Position numbers and translations under genes: made by a program. From Cyanoderma ruficeps (lineage: Eukaryota; Chordata; Aves; Passeriformes; Timaliidae), in the NCBI GenBank assembly GCA_008694505.1, contig VZDJ01006585.1, positions 11,106,232 to 11,170,231 on the forward strand: a stretch of DNA of 64,000 bases, in the 5' to 3' direction. The notes below the pieces were generated by a model. That model had not been told where the DNA came from. It did not search any database and was given only the letters and a program-made list of their open reading frames with translations. Positions 1 through 13,935 of this stretch are shown in pieces (position 1 is the stretch's first letter; every line of letters begins with the position of its first letter).

Positions 1-3000
1 AAATATTTAAGTGCATTATCTTAGAATGCTAATTAGAGCTGCCAAGCTGAAGATTTCTTATTTGTATACTGCTTTATCCACTGGCCTGAAAATAAGTGTT
101 TTGCCAGTATATTGCCTTGACAAAAATATTTTCTAAAAGTGTGTATTTCAGCAATGCCACATGCATGGACAACTAGAAAGCAGTGGCTGCTTGCACTGCA
201 TGTCCAACCTATCTCAAATCTCAACTCTATTGCACCAGTTTCCACAACAGACTATGGCTCCAGTTTCATCCAGTTTATATTTCTTATCAGCTTATATGAA
301 ATACCAACCAAAAACTCTGAAAAAGAAAAGATGGTGGATTAACTGGCTATGCAGAGGCGATATACCTAGACCATTCGATATGAAAAGCTGTCCAATCTCT
401 GTGGAGATTTGCCTCTGCAAATCCCCGTTTTTGAAAGATTGACTCGCACTGAAAATTACTTGGTGACAAGAGTACATAAATAAGCTGTCCCGAAAAGAAC
501 ATATGACTTTGCTTTTTAGCCAAGAGAGTGCTGCTCAGCAAAAAGTGGAAATACAGCTCCAGATGGCAGCTTTTTCAAATTTGAAAGATAAAGATATTTC
601 TCAATCATCTTGCAGGAGCTGCCTACTATCTAACAGAATAGATCTTCAGGCTTTCAGCACAACTGTTTCTGGTTGATCAATGATACAATGAATCTTTAAT
701 CATTTGAGTTATTAAATAACAAAATGGATACCTTTCTGACTCATCCCAAATGCCATAAATAATTAAAGATGTTAATAAGTTCAATGGACTCTTCCTTCAT
801 TACTGAAGATAATGAAGATGCAGCCTTTATTTTTCTGAGCTGTGTGCCTGGGAACAAAACACTTAGATCTAGAAGTGTTAGTGCCACCAGTCAGTCCTTT
901 TATCTCTTAGCTTTCAAAAATCAAGAATTAAATTACTCTTATTTCCTCTATATCTGAGGTAGAATTATATATAAGAATTGTAGGAAACTGCAACTCATAC
1001 CTACATTTTTGTTTACTGATATTTGTGATACTGTAGGCAATATACACCTATTTTCAAAAGTATATTTTTAAGGCATAAGTTTTACCTTTTGTCTAGTCCA
1101 GTAAGATTGATCTATAATTAAAATTTTTATATTTCTCCCTTTTAATAAATATAATCACTGTATTTTTTGTTTAATAAATTACAAAGGTAAGAAAAGCCGG
1201 GTACTCTGCTGATCTTCGTTACATGCATAGATATCTGTCTGAAAAAGGGTTTTTATATTCCCATGGGTAAGACAGTTGATACTCTCACACTCTGGGCAAA
1301 TGTGGACATGAAGGAACATAAATCTTGCTGTTTAAATGTCACGATGTCTTCAGTGGGCTTTTTTCAACACACACAGAATACCTTATGCCTTTGATGGAAA
1401 TTAATTTACCAAATGTGTCCTAAATAGGCATCTTATGTCTATAAGGTCAATATAAAGAGTATATGTTATACTGACCTGGTACAAATGTACATGCATTCAT
1501 GCTCATGCCTTTACTAGGTAAAAAGAAAGGGGGGATGTCATTATATTTCTAGAACAATTTTTCTTCTTTTTCCCATCTCCAGTTCCCTCCCTAAGGATTA
1601 GCATTTGTTTGCTTTATAAGTTTTTCATTTGGCTCTTTTTTATTGGAAGTTATCCACAACCTTTCTAGTCACATATTTTCTTGTTATTTTTCTATTATTT
1701 GCTTAAGCTAATTAGAGTTCACAGCTAACGCACTAGCCATTGGTGACTGCACACTCAAATAACCTGAAGAACGTCCTGCAGCCCAGCCTTATCAATGTCT
1801 AGTAAAATCCAGCTCTGTGAGGCAATCACTACTGAAAGGTCATTTTTTCCCCATCATTTTACGTTGTCCATCCTTTCTAATCCCTTTCTCTGACAAGATC
1901 CTCATATCATATCTGGATGAAAGATACAAGACACAGAGTAAAATTAGACATCTAGTCCTTTAGAAACAGCTATTGCAGAGAGCACAGGAAGGCAGCAGGG
2001 AAGGACATCAGTGAAGTGATACAGCAAGGGAAACAAATACTCTACTGATGGCATTTCTTTCCTGCCCTCCTTATAGCCATTTAGAGACCTCAATGTACGT
2101 AAAACAAACATACTAAAAGTAGAAGTTGTATTATCTCAATATCTCCTTCCAGAATGTTTGAAGGTCACAGATGAGATAATGAACAGGGAATGCCTGAAGA
2201 GTCAAACTGAAAAACTCTCATTAAAAACTACAGTCTCCAAATTACAATATTGAGGTCTAAGAGGTTTTCCCCTTAAGCATTTAAACATCATGGAAAAAAA
2301 GGCATGATATCTTAAAATATTTTAAATACCAAATCATGGTTACAAAGAACAAAGCAAATTCAAGAAGTTTAAACTTTCATTATTCTAATAGCAAAATGGC
2401 AATCTACATTCTTCAATGGCAATTAGCGGTGGTTAGTTGTATCTTGCATGCAATTAGTTTCTAATAAGTGCAGTACTTTAAAATATACTATTATTATCTT
2501 TATTATTTATATTGAAGAGCAATAGATTCTGTTCTTCAAAATTAATTGCCAATTCACAGAAACAAAGTGACTGATGCCCTTAAAAGGTGAAAACATAATT
2601 TATATTAGAGGCAGCAAGCAACCAGAGTCCTTGGAGTTGGAATTCAACAGACATCACAGGCTAAATATGTTGGTTCCTGGCATCTGTCCTTTCAATTGTG
2701 TCATTTAACCCATATTAGTACTTTCCTTTTATTACTGATGCTAACCTCACTGTTTAAGCTGCACCTCTCTATACATCTCAGATTTATGAGCCTGAATAGA
2801 TCAAAGCCCGGTATCATTCAAATTGCACATCAAGACTGGACAAAATGAAGATGGTATCAGTGCTTATTATCATCAAAACATAGAACATGTTCCCAGAGAG
2901 CAGAATTTAATGCAGGTTATATTTCTTTTCAATGAAGGAAAGAATTGCTTTTTGGTCTCCTTTCACCAGAACAGTTCCAGACTGTCAGTTCCAAGTGGCA

Positions 3001-5139
3001 GTCCTGTTGGCAACAATTTAGGAAGAGATACACCTCTGCCTCTATATTTGCTTTCCTGAATGTTGGTTTCTCCATTTCATTTTGAGTTACCAGGCTGTCC
3101 TGATATTCTGCATAAATATTTAGGAACCTACATTAGATATTTTGTGTCCTGCTTTGAAATAAAGTTAGATACTTCAAAACAGAATTTTCAGAATCCTCAT
3201 ACCATTTATTAAATAAAGGCATCGATATTTATGAGACCATATACTCATTAGACCTATTTATTAGTAGCATAAATAATAGATTGTAATTTTAATAAAAAAT
3301 ATCTATCTAACTACTAAGACAGTTTCCATGTTATAAATGCTGCAATTTGCAATATCAGCCATGCTGAATTTCTTTCAAATATCTTTAAATAACAACAATT
3401 AATATTTTATGATGGGGAAAATGAAAATGTATGGACTTTTTTGAAATAACAAGTTTTATCATCCAGTTGAGTAGAAAGTTAATAGCATATAAAATAAGAT
3501 AACATAACATATAAAGGGTTAAAAAATTAAAAGATCAGGACAAATTGGGTGACATAGGAGAAAATAATTAAAATATTTTAGATGCATGTGTCATTATCTG
3601 CTCTAACATTTAAATGTTCAGCAGCAGAAATGTGGTACTTGCAAAATAACTGCTAGATTTAGGCTTGCCTTTTACCAGCAACATTCCTAAAGCAGTTTTT
3701 AATTGCAAGAAATTAACTTTTCTTTGAGATATACATGCCTTTTGGAATTTTAGTCTCATTCAGCGTGAGAAATGCTGTCCTGTATTCATTGGCAGGGCAT
3801 CTCTACCTATGTATATATAATCATATTAATTGAACCATTTGTCTGACAGAGCAATTGATTAAAGTTACAAATCAGAGCTCTACAGAATTCTCCATTGCAT
3901 ACAACTAGAAATTTGCTTGGGTATCTCTCACTGTCCATCAAGGGATTAGTAATTTATAAAGGCATATAAAATTGGGGCATGAACAATAGATGGCTGGGTA
4001 TGGAAGATGGAAGGGAAGGTTAATTTTTAAATTGTTCAAGTCTGAAAGAATTACAATAGCATAGTAACATTGTAAAAATGTATCCTTTCAAGGTTATTGT
4101 ATACATTCATCTTTGCATCAAGCAACAAAAAAATCCTAATCTATTTGGTGGCAAGATAGGTGAAATGAACTGTGGGTTTGGTTTTTTTTCCCCAAATATT
4201 TCCCCCAAAATTTTAGTTCATTGTCTTGATTCACAGAAATCTACCATCAAACACAAAACAAAGACAATTTCCTGTTTGTTTTTTTGGTCTTAATTTTCTT
4301 TTCTCCTAAATTTTCACCTGATTCATTCTCTGGCTCTGACATGCCAAAGAGTACATGGTGAGGCATCAGCAAAGTAGAATCTTAATGCCATGTTCCTTTT
4401 CTAAGGAGAGAGAAAAAAAAATTTAAAAAACACCAAAAAACCACAAAAAGCAAACAAAACCTCCAAGAACTAGAAGGAATAATTGTCTTAATCTATTCTT
4501 CTACCACCACACCCATTGGAATTTCACCTGAAAGTTCCTCTGCCAAGTTCACGGCTTTGCAATGAAACATGGAATTTTCAAGGAAATACTGTCTTTCATG
4601 GATTAAGGACTGCAAGTGAGGGAGAATCCTGCACAAGCAATGATGATTAAAACCCATAATTATTAAGTAACTGTGTTTTACTTCTATTCTAAATTCATCT
4701 AGATTTATTTCTTGCTACTGAATCTTAGAAATATTTTCCTCATGTTTTCTCATATTAGGCATTAATGGAGCATAATCTACCAGTCTTTTAAGGCTTAAAA
4801 ACTTGGTCATCTTGATTAATTTGCTTTAAATCAGTTCTTAAAATCTCAGTAATTTTTCCACTCTTGCTTCAAATGTCTCATTTTTTCTTGAGAAATAATT
4901 TATTAATTAGGTTGTAGAATGGTGCAAAGTATTATAAAAAGTATTGTGACACAGTCACCTCTTTTCAGTTAATCATAACTGTGGAGTTAATTGAATTGCC
5001 ACTTTTGCCATGAATTTCCATAAGTTTGTGGCCAAATTTTCTTTCTAGGTACAGGGATATACCACGTGCATTTCCATATCTACACCACAATAAAACCAGC
5101 CTTCAACATACTTCAAACACACTAGAAGGAAGGTAAACA
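1..5139. other. Unique AT-rich non-coding DNA
   Basis: I see no gene, RNA gene or recognisable interspersed repeat here. The sequence is AT-rich and poor in CpG, with many stop codons in all frames. The short open frames are all under about 95 codons and resemble no family I know. Small A/C-rich tracts (for example about 4416-4460) are the only simple sequence of note. It reads as intergenic or intronic DNA. Confidence 0.7.
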
Positions 5140-5217
5140 TATATATATGTATCTATTTTATATATATATATAAAATGATATATATATGTATCTATTTTAT
5201 ATATATATATAAAATGA
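5140..5217. repeat. Two perfect 39-bp tandem copies containing an AT palindrome
   Basis: The 39-base unit at 5140-5178 is repeated without a mismatch at 5179-5217. Each copy contains the self-complementary core TTTTATATATATATATAAAA, so either strand can fold into an AT-only cruciform arm. Perfect identity of the copies points to a recent duplication or to replication slippage across the hairpin. No coding or regulatory role is visible. Confidence 0.9.
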
Positions 5218-5259
5218 AACTCCAGTACCAACAGAAAAAGAAAGTCACTAAGGGAATTG

Positions 5260-5284
5260 TAATAATAATAATAGTAATAATAAT
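5260..5284. repeat. (TAA)n microsatellite
   Basis: A short run of TAA units with one TAG interruption, just beyond the AT palindrome duplication. It is simple sequence of about 25 bases. Confidence 0.8.
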
Positions 5285-5444
5285 GGAAAAATAAACAGAC
5301 AAACATTTATGATAATATCCTTTTTTGAACCTATTTGAAAAAAAAATAATATAAACATATGCATCTCTTAAATACTTACATCTTGCTATGTCTCTACCTA
5401 CACACACAAATAAATATTTGGATACACAAATGCATATAGACATG

Positions 5445-5474
5445 TATCTATCTATCTCTCTATCTATATCTATC
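5445..5474. repeat. (ATCT)n microsatellite
   Basis: Tandem ATCT units interrupted by CTCT and ATAT steps. It is the third simple repeat within 350 bases, so this short stretch is slippage-prone. Confidence 0.8.
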
Positions 5475-7301
5475 ATTTACCTGAAAAAATACTTCATGCT
5501 ATGAAACCTTATACTATTATTTAACATGAATTATGCTAATAAATTTTGAAACTTATAGAGAAAGCCATATCCCAAAAGTTCAATGAATCATTCAATTTCC
5601 AGATGTACTTCCTCCATGTATGAGTAGATTCCTAATGTCATGCTGTCAGACTGTGGAAGGTTATGTTAGAATTAAGCACTCCAACACAGGATTTAACACA
5701 AGATGGAAAGCTTATCTAACCTGACAGTACTCTAGAAATAATTGTTCTGACTTGTCAAAGATGGTACATGCCAGGATACCTACATTATTTAGAAATGTGG
5801 GAAGTTTAAGGGAAAAAAAAAAAAAAAAGAGGAGGAGGAGGAGGGAAAAAAGTAAAATCTTATAAAGCCCTATGGTCAGATATGAACTGTGGCAAAGGAA
5901 AGACATAAACCCAAGAAACAAAAGAATGCACAGAATCTCATCATATGCATAATTTATTACTTATAATATAGCTTTAACCCTTAGCTACCTATAGAATACT
6001 ATTCAAATTGAAGGAATAAATTAGAAAGATGGTACATGTCAACAATACTTTCCAGGGAGATGCACTTTATCATCCATTAATTGTTTGTACCTGCCTTTGA
6101 AGAAACAGCCTACAGTGGACTATGACTGTCTAAAATGCTTTTTGAAGTTAAAAAAAAAAAAAAAGGTTTATTTTATCATTCCTAATTCATTTAGTGAAAA
6201 ATATTGTGTGACTATTAAAACAAGTGTCCTCTTTTCATGACAGCAGCAACCCCTGGTATAAAATTCTTATAGAAGTTTAAAAAAAGAAACCAAATCTAAA
6301 CCAAACCAAAACAAACTTCAATATTATTTTCTTCCAAAGATCTCCTATTGTGACCAGCCCTTTTCTGCTTTCAAATAGATGGTCACTTTGGTACAAACAG
6401 AGCCACAGCTTTTAGATGGGAGGCAACTCACTTGAAAGCATTTAGTTCTTTTGCAAGGTTCGGTTTGTTCTTCAAACAGCAAAATGCGTAGGCATGTACT
6501 AGGTGTGTATGCAACCATGTTGACTGTGGGCCATCGTGCTTTATCAAATGCTTTAGTTTGCTGGATTTTTTTTTTTTTAAATTCCATGTACTCAGCTAAG
6601 TAATCCAGATGACAAACCCCTTCTGGATTTAGCTAATCTTAGCTAACCATAACCTGGGTCAGAACAGTAAATCTTTGAACAAATTTTTATTAAGCACTGA
6701 CAGTTGCACAGTATCCTGTCTTGTGCTTTTTAAAATTAAAGTGCAAAATATAAATTTAATTATATTTAAACTACATGAAATATATATCCATATAGATCGA
6801 TTCAGGTGCCTAGAAATGGTCACTGAGTGACTTCTGTGACATGTTAGGCTAAGCAAACAGCCATACAGGGCTATGATATTTGACATAGGATGAGCAAGAA
6901 AGCTGTGCCCTTCTGAAACAGCAACTGAAGGCACACAAAAATAACCAAGGACTTCTGAAATAATGGCAGACAATTAATTAAAGCAACTGAATGGCACCTC
7001 TGGTGTCTGCATTCAGACAATACTGCTTTTTAAGCTTTGTTACCTGTATTGGCTAACTATAATAGGAACTTAGATATATATGTGGCATAAAAATCTCTCT
7101 GCTGTAGATGCCTGCATTTATAAATCTGAAGCAGTGACCCATCTGTTTGTAAATTGTTGGATTTTATATACACATATATATACATATGCATACAATTTAT
7201 TTCAGTATTTTACCTCCTTTCAGTTTCACTGGCTGCTTCGGAACAGAAAGTTTTTTCATGAGCCGCATTCCTGCCCAGAAATACAACCACTTGCTTCTTA
7301 G
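5475..7301. other. Unique non-coding DNA
   Basis: There is no supported gene here. A frame on the minus strand around 6345-6587 ends next to a good donor-like GTGAGT (about 6430), but it lacks a credible acceptor, so I do not call it an exon. A pure purine tract lies at 5808-5852. Confidence 0.6.
5808..5852 (+). repeat. Polypurine tract A16 plus (GAG)n
   Basis: About 45 bases are purine only on the + strand: a run of A, then GAGGAGGAGGAG, then A again. Long homopurine runs can form triplex DNA. It is also the kind of tract where assembly errors collect. No retroelement body is recognisable next to it. Confidence 0.8.
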
Positions 7302-7353
7302 AGAGAATACCTAAATCTCATGTGCTACATGACATGAGATTTAGATATTCTCT
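7302..7353. repeat. Near-perfect inverted repeat, 21-bp stem and 10-base loop
   Basis: The left arm 7302-7322 and right arm 7333-7353 pair at 20 of 21 positions, separated by the loop TGCTACATGA. Only one internal position fails to pair (C in the left arm against a position expecting T). Outside the stem there is weaker pairing with a one-base bulge. The size fits a small foldback element or a compact miRNA-like hairpin, but arms of 21 bp are short for a microRNA precursor. No flanking promoter is visible. The structure is certain; a function is not. Confidence 0.85.
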
Positions 7354-10300
7354 TAAAACAACTTAAAACACCTAAAATTGCATTCTCCCTGTTTTCCACT
7401 ATGGAAGATAGACTGGTATCCACTGTGACTTCTGTTTTGCCTTTGTGTAGTTTTAATTTTTGGAAAAAGGTCAAAGAAAGACCTAGAAAGAATAGATGTC
7501 CCTGGAAAATTCAGCATGATCTGTATTCAGTCTAACACAGTGTTCATATAGACCAAAGTAAGTGCATTCAAATATCACCAAAAAAGAAAATAAAAAGGTA
7601 TGGAGAAAGAGCAGGTGGAGTGAAAAATGGCAAAACCATAAGACAGGAGAAATAAGAATAAATACTGAGGCAGGCACGACAAGACCTCTAACTGACAAAT
7701 CAAATTAGTCTTGCCGGATAAGTAGTGGATTGAAGACAAAAAAAAGGAGAAGAAAGAAGTCCTTGACCTAACAACAAGGCAATCAAAAATGAGTTTTCCT
7801 TATTTGTAATATATGATAAGTGCAGTTAATGGGGACCCATATTAGTTCACTTGGTGCTACGGTGTATTGCTCTGCATCTGCTTGAGACTGTCAATGGCTG
7901 CAGTGGATTTTCATCCTCTTTGTAAGGGCTGACTTTCACAGTCCCTTATAAACACTTGACTGCGTGTTCATTGGTCATCTAATCCCTTTAACAGGGGCTG
8001 CGTCCCTTCAACCCACAGGTGTTGAGTTGGGGGAACCTGAAATTAGTAACTTGCATGTGTAACATAAAAACCAAGATTGCTTTTGGTGGAAAAGAAGGCA
8101 AGGCAAAAAGTGATTCACTGCAGTGTTTTTCTGGATATACAGGGGTAGTTTTAAGCTTGCTGGGCATCTGGTTTGGGGTTTTTTAAATATTCTTCTCATA
8201 AAGTGCTTGAAATGTGGTTTGCAAAAATAATGGAAAAATGTATTGCTATCTGAAAATTGGTGTCAGATGTAGATATGCCATTTATGGTGCCCTAGGATAT
8301 GACAGTCAGAGCTAAAGATTATGATTGTCTTTAAAAATCTTAAATTACATTTATTTTAAAGAAGATCGTTATACATCAGAGATGTTATCTTGAGCATTTT
8401 AAAGATCTGGAATGACTCACACAGGCTTATCAGTGGTTTTTATGTCTACTAAATTAAATAAAAATTGTCCAGATGAGTACAGTCAAGCTAATACTTGCAA
8501 ATTTAATTCTTATCTCTGTTTACAGCTTGTTCATCAAAGGTTCATAGTTTTTTGCTAGTCTGATGATTTTTTGCATATATAGAGTGCCTAATCTCTGTGA
8601 ATGTCTCTGTGTGTGAGAAATTTTGGGATCAAATTCACAGCAAACATAAAAAGAAATTCTGAATAGTTTTAAAAATCTAATGCAATAATTATTTGTTCCT
8701 TATGATGACCCAAGGCAAATTCTGGTAATTCTGCAAGGTTGGAGAGGGTATGTTTCTCGACTTCATTCAGATCTTGTGTCCTTTGGGACTTCCATTTGGA
8801 ACTTCTATTTGCCATAGCATTAAAAAAGGGCCCATTCATTTTTATTGACCAGTATGGGTGCAATATCACTTGACAAAAATATTATCACACTTGACAAAAA
8901 TAAAAAGACACATAGGTCAAAAACAGCATTATAAAGTAGAGAAAACTGAGAAATGTCTGCAATTGAAATAAGTAGAGAATAGGCATAAATATGATTTCCA
9001 TCCACTCTTAGGTAAAAGATATTTTTCAGCTCACAAATATTAAAAATAAAATCTCTTTGCTGTTGTATCACTATAGTGTGTGGGCAGTAGTGTTCTTTAC
9101 CATGCCACTCTGTTCTAAAGGAGCCTTGTTTTGGGAGTCTTAAATTTTCTACGGTTACTAAAGATTCATCCTTAAAACTGAACCAGATTGGTTTAATTAG
9201 TCCTCACTGACTCTTAACATAGTCTGAGTAACATCATTTCTAATCAGGGGAACTGTCATAGATCGTCTTCATATTTTAGTACCTCAATACAGAGACACTG
9301 CATAGGACACACAAAGCTGTTTCTTTCACACTGGCAGTATGTGTCTAATGCCATTTCCAACGGCATAGGTCTGGTCCTCAGGTGCTGATGCAGAACGATT
9401 TAGGTTTTTCATAGGCTCATGCCTTATTTCCAGTTTCCTGCTGAGGTTTTAGGTAACTTAAAGCATTTAATCTGACACCTGAATAGCTGCTTTTTGCACC
9501 AACTTGCAAGTTCTTTGGGTTATCAAGTTACATTTTTAATTTTTTTTCTGTGTTATTCAACACTGATACAAATGTCAAATATTAGAAGGAGATTAGGAGG
9601 AAAAGAGAATATATTGGTATAAGCAGTATAATTTGTCTGCATATATAAGAGAAAAAAACGCTATAGTCAAAATACAATATATGTGATGGCAACAGCTTGT
9701 ATATGATAAAAAGAAAAGACACTAAAGTTTTGTTGGATCTGAATCAAACCAGTTTCTCTTGATCTATTATCTAAATCAAAATCACAGTAAACAGAGAAAA
9801 TTCCCATGACTTCAGGCCATTCTGAATGAAGGAAGCACTGTAGGATAGAACCTAGTATTCCAGTCAGGTTAGCCTTCATCATCAGCTGCTCTCTTTGTCA
9901 CACATTGGAAAAGACATAGATAAAAAAGGCAAAATTTAAGAAAAATGTGAATATAGGATAATCTTCTTTTAATTCAATAATCTTTAGTTGAAGTGATCAA
10001 AACAGTAATGTTGAAGTTTGCACTAAGAATGCACAGTAGTTCAAATTTCAGCCCTCAGGGAAGGTTTTGACAGAAATCTGACTCACCTAGGGCATACCAG
10101 GTGCCTGTGAAATCTAGGTAGGTAGCATTTATAGGTTGCAGTCCTGAATTTAGCCTTAGAAATAATGTTTCAGGTAGTGTAAATCATCTGCTATTAGAGT
10201 TAAAATGCTGTTCTAGTGTTATGAATTCATATTAGTCCTAGCAGGTACAAACCTAAGCACATTAAAATTCCTGCTTCAGAAACTTTGTTTCTGGAGCACA

Positions 10301-13300
10301 AGGTTTATAATGATTATACAGAGGCATGTGCTCCAAAATGCAGTTAATTTGGAATTTAAAAATCTCATCCTGTAATTATGTTATCATGCATCCAGAATAG
10401 GGAGCCAGAAGTACAGCACTCAGAGTCTGTTCCTTTCAAAAATCCTGCCAAGATAAAAAGTGGTGGTGTCCAGATTTTCAAAAGAGACCTTCCAATTAGT
10501 TATGTTTAACTTCTGCAAAACTTGTGTCAAGTCTTTGTTCCAAACATGTTTCCAAATACTTCCAGAGCCTGGGGCATTTTGTTTAGCTGTAGTGTGTTGG
10601 GACACAGAGTCAAACTGAAATAAACACAAAAATATATAATGATAAGAGGGGAAAAAGTTTTCAAAGGGAATTTCAAGAAAATTTGAGTGGCAACTTGTTA
10701 ATTCAGTATGTCACATGGAAAAGCTACTTTGGTGCTACATTCCAATGTTTAACATGCAACGATTTTTTCTTGACTTTTATTTCTTCCTCTTTTGCTTTCT
10801 CTCAAAACATTCAGCCTGTGTCCCCAAGAATTACATGAGTGTCTGAGGAGTTCTCAAGTGTCAGCTTGAAAGGATTAAAAAAAGCGAAGCAAGACCATCC
10901 CACAAATGTTCACGGAAACAAAGTGCTGCCTTGGAATTAAACTAAGGAAAAAAAAAAAAACACAAAGAAAAAAACCCCAACAAAACACAAAGTGCAGTGT
11001 ACATTCTTTGAGTGCTAAATCAATCTCTGTCTAACAAAAAAGTCCAGCATTTAATCATGTGATTTGGAGTAGAGACCAGAAATGTTTTGACAAAGGCTGT
11101 CTATGGCTGTCAATATCTTATCTATGTAGTATTATTATCACAGTCTCAGTCTTTGCTGAAGGGTTACTTAATTCAAGGTCATTAGAACCTAGATCTAGTT
11201 TCTATTAGATTAGTAAAATGAAATGAAATAAAGTATACACCCTTGTAGAAAATTATCTAGCAAATGAGTTCCTTCAAACTCTAGTCCCAGGAGAAATATT
11301 TCACTCCAAGGCATAACTAAACAAACACCTGTTAACAGACTGAAGCTAATGCTAATACTTTAAAATTCACTGATCACAGCCCTAAACAGCGCTCAGAGAA
11401 TTGAGATGAAACAGATTTTAAAAAAAGAAAAGGAATGGAGCTCTCATAGCACAACTGAACTCATTAATTGCAGATTTGCGGTTCTATAAAATGTATATCT
11501 GAAAGTTCATGTGACAAAATATGCTGCCATATTAGGTTACTAAAACTGCATAAGCTTCTCATCATATTAGACCTTGGCACAGAACTTAGAATGAAATAAG
11601 GGTTGCTGCATTAGCAACTCTTACACCATTACCATCTGCCTCCACAATACAAGATTAACTAGCACTCCTTTTCCTGTTTTAAACAGGAATTTGTGCTTTG
11701 CACCTTGATTAGGCTGTTTCATATTTTTTTCACTGCAAAACATTTTCATTATTTTCATTATTTTTCTTCATCTCCCCCCAGGAAATTTTTCATTGTTAAT
11801 TACTCAGGGATGTAATTTTTTTCCCAAAGGACATTCATTACTCTTTGTAATTCTTATTGTGATGACCTTTTAATAAATGGTCTATTTTTCTACACCAACC
11901 CAGGGAACCTAATTATCCAAGTAATTGAAGTCTCTGTTCACTATTTTTGTTTTATGATGATAAGTAAGCTAAGGACTGGAAAAGTGAGAGCTTCCATTTC
12001 TGGGCATTTTTCTTCTTATTTTCTTTCCTATATGCTAACCTCTTTTTTTTCCTGGTTTATGATCTTTTATTTTGTATCACTTCCATATTTCATCATTAAC
12101 TATAACTACCATTCATAATATAGAATATAACCTTTAATATTAGATAATTTTATCCCTATAAGTAGGTTTAAAATGTATTGCAATTTAATTTTAGTTAAAC
12201 TCATTTTCTGAAAGATAAGACAGCGATTATGACTATATGAATGAATATAACACATTGGGGGAGTACAATGGATATGAAAGATGAAACACTTACAGAATAC
12301 TTTTTAAAAGTACAGGTAATTAAATAAAATAATGTCATAATAATGCACAGAGATCCACAGAGGGAATCTATATAATAAGTATAGTTTAAATGCGACCTTA
12401 ACACATCAAAAAATGTTCATATTTTTTATTTAAAATACAAATTAGTATGGGAAGTTTGTGTATTCATATACTATAAAAATACTTTAAAAATCCATTTCTA
12501 CGTGGTCTGTAAGGTAAAAATTATATAAACTGCAATTGTTTCATGCTGATAGGAATGTGGATATGTGTTAGTGTGTGGGCAGCGATTTAAAAAAAAAATA
12601 AAAATTCAGCATTGTCCAGCCTATTGTTCTTAAATTCAAAATCTGACATTTTCATAATGCAAATTGTTTATTCACTTCTGTTTTATATTGTGTAAATTCA
12701 TGTCCAACATAAAAGCTAATTTAGGTGCAATCATACTTGCAGGTGGTAATTCAGAGTATTGTTCTTAGTTGTAATTTCATCCTTTTATTTACTTTTCCAT
12801 CATTAAAAAGGACACTTTCAGAACCTTCCTGAGGCTGTGAGAAGAAAAGAACACAGCGATATCCATTCATTACAGAATGTGAAAGAAAGTGAAAAAATCC
12901 AATACCCAAAATCAGAATTAAGAAATTCTGGAAAATTAATAACAAAATAGAATAAGCATCAGGTTACTAAAATTTACTATATGGTATATATTACACAAAG
13001 TTACATAAGGAGACATATATTTTATAAAGGCCTGGTAATTGGAATGACAGAATGAAAGGTTACTTCATACTATGATTCAGTATCTGAAATGTCATATAAT
13101 CAAGACTAGTTCAGCTGTGTGAAACCCAGCTCAGACCAAAGTTACATGACACTGATGAGATCACTAAAATACCTGGAAATTATCGCAGAAATTACAGTGT
13201 CGCTGTAAGTGAGTATGTCCATTCTCATCACTTGTGCTCTCCTTTAGAGAGAGACTTACTGCAGATCCATCTGCTTGTGGACAGCCACACTTTAGCAGTC

Positions 13301-13836
13301 AGCTCTTCTTGGCCTCATGTCTGAGAGGCTGTATTTTCTCCAATTAAAGGGTCATTATGTCTGATAGAAGGGCTACACCTGATTGCAATTAGGAAAAGGA
13401 AACAAGAAACATACACCAGCTTGCTTGTTGCATGGAATCTCTGCTTTAGGGCACTGAAGGCAGCGCTCTGGGAAGTGTAGCAGAAGCTAGATTCATTCAT
13501 ATATGTAGGCACTGACCTAGGAATTGCTCTTACTGAAGGCTCCTTTTCATGTGAGTGAAGACCAGTTTCCTTTCAAGAGACAAGGCAGATCTTAGATAGT
13601 CATTTTTACTGTTATATATTTTTAGCTGGATACCCTTAGGCTGAGCACTACCTCGTGTTACAGTGACTTCTATGTCACATGAGACCCTGGAGAGTCCAAA
13701 ACTAAATTAGAGCTACACTCAAAGCTGTGGATCAGTTAACCTCTGAAGTTAAGGCAATAAGCGAATGTCATTAGGTGGGGTGAGCCTGGGACTTGCCTAA
13801 TTGAAGTCTACTCATTCTCTTTAACATCTGTCTTAC
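7354..13836. other. Unique AT-rich non-coding DNA
   Basis: Nothing here can be supported as a gene or an interspersed repeat. Open frames are short and have no family resemblance. A small palindrome (9-bp arms) lies at 11671-11689. A stretch at about 13190-13560 is somewhat more complex and contains several ATTA cores, which could be conserved non-coding sequence; without an alignment that is only an impression. Confidence 0.6.
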
Positions 13837-13932
13837 CTTTTCTGAAGAACAGTTTTTTATCCAAGTAATGATTTTTCAATACATAGAAGTACCTGATTAG
13901 AAACTCTTCATTAAAAGAAGAAATTGGGAGAA
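13837..13932 (-). other. Weak exon candidate on the minus strand (96 bp)
   Basis: Read on the minus strand, a long T/G tract ends in a CAG acceptor, then 96 bases run to AAAAG followed by the good donor GTAAGA. Frame 3 of the segment is open throughout (31 codons), with hydrophobic, Lys-rich and aromatic residues (for example NEEFLIRYFYVLKNHYLDKK). The acceptor tract is the reverse of the A/C-rich repeat, so it may be a chance splice mimic. No partner exons were found, and I do not recognise the peptide. Confidence 0.15.
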
Positions 13933-13935
13933 CTG

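Noticed and set aside
5103..5476. Minus-strand frames full of Tyr, Ile and Ser
   Set aside because: They are read from AT, TAA and ATCT simple repeats.
6345..6587. 80-codon minus-strand frame next to a good GTGAGT donor
   Set aside because: No acceptor with a pyrimidine tract precedes it; the upstream side is a run of A on that strand.
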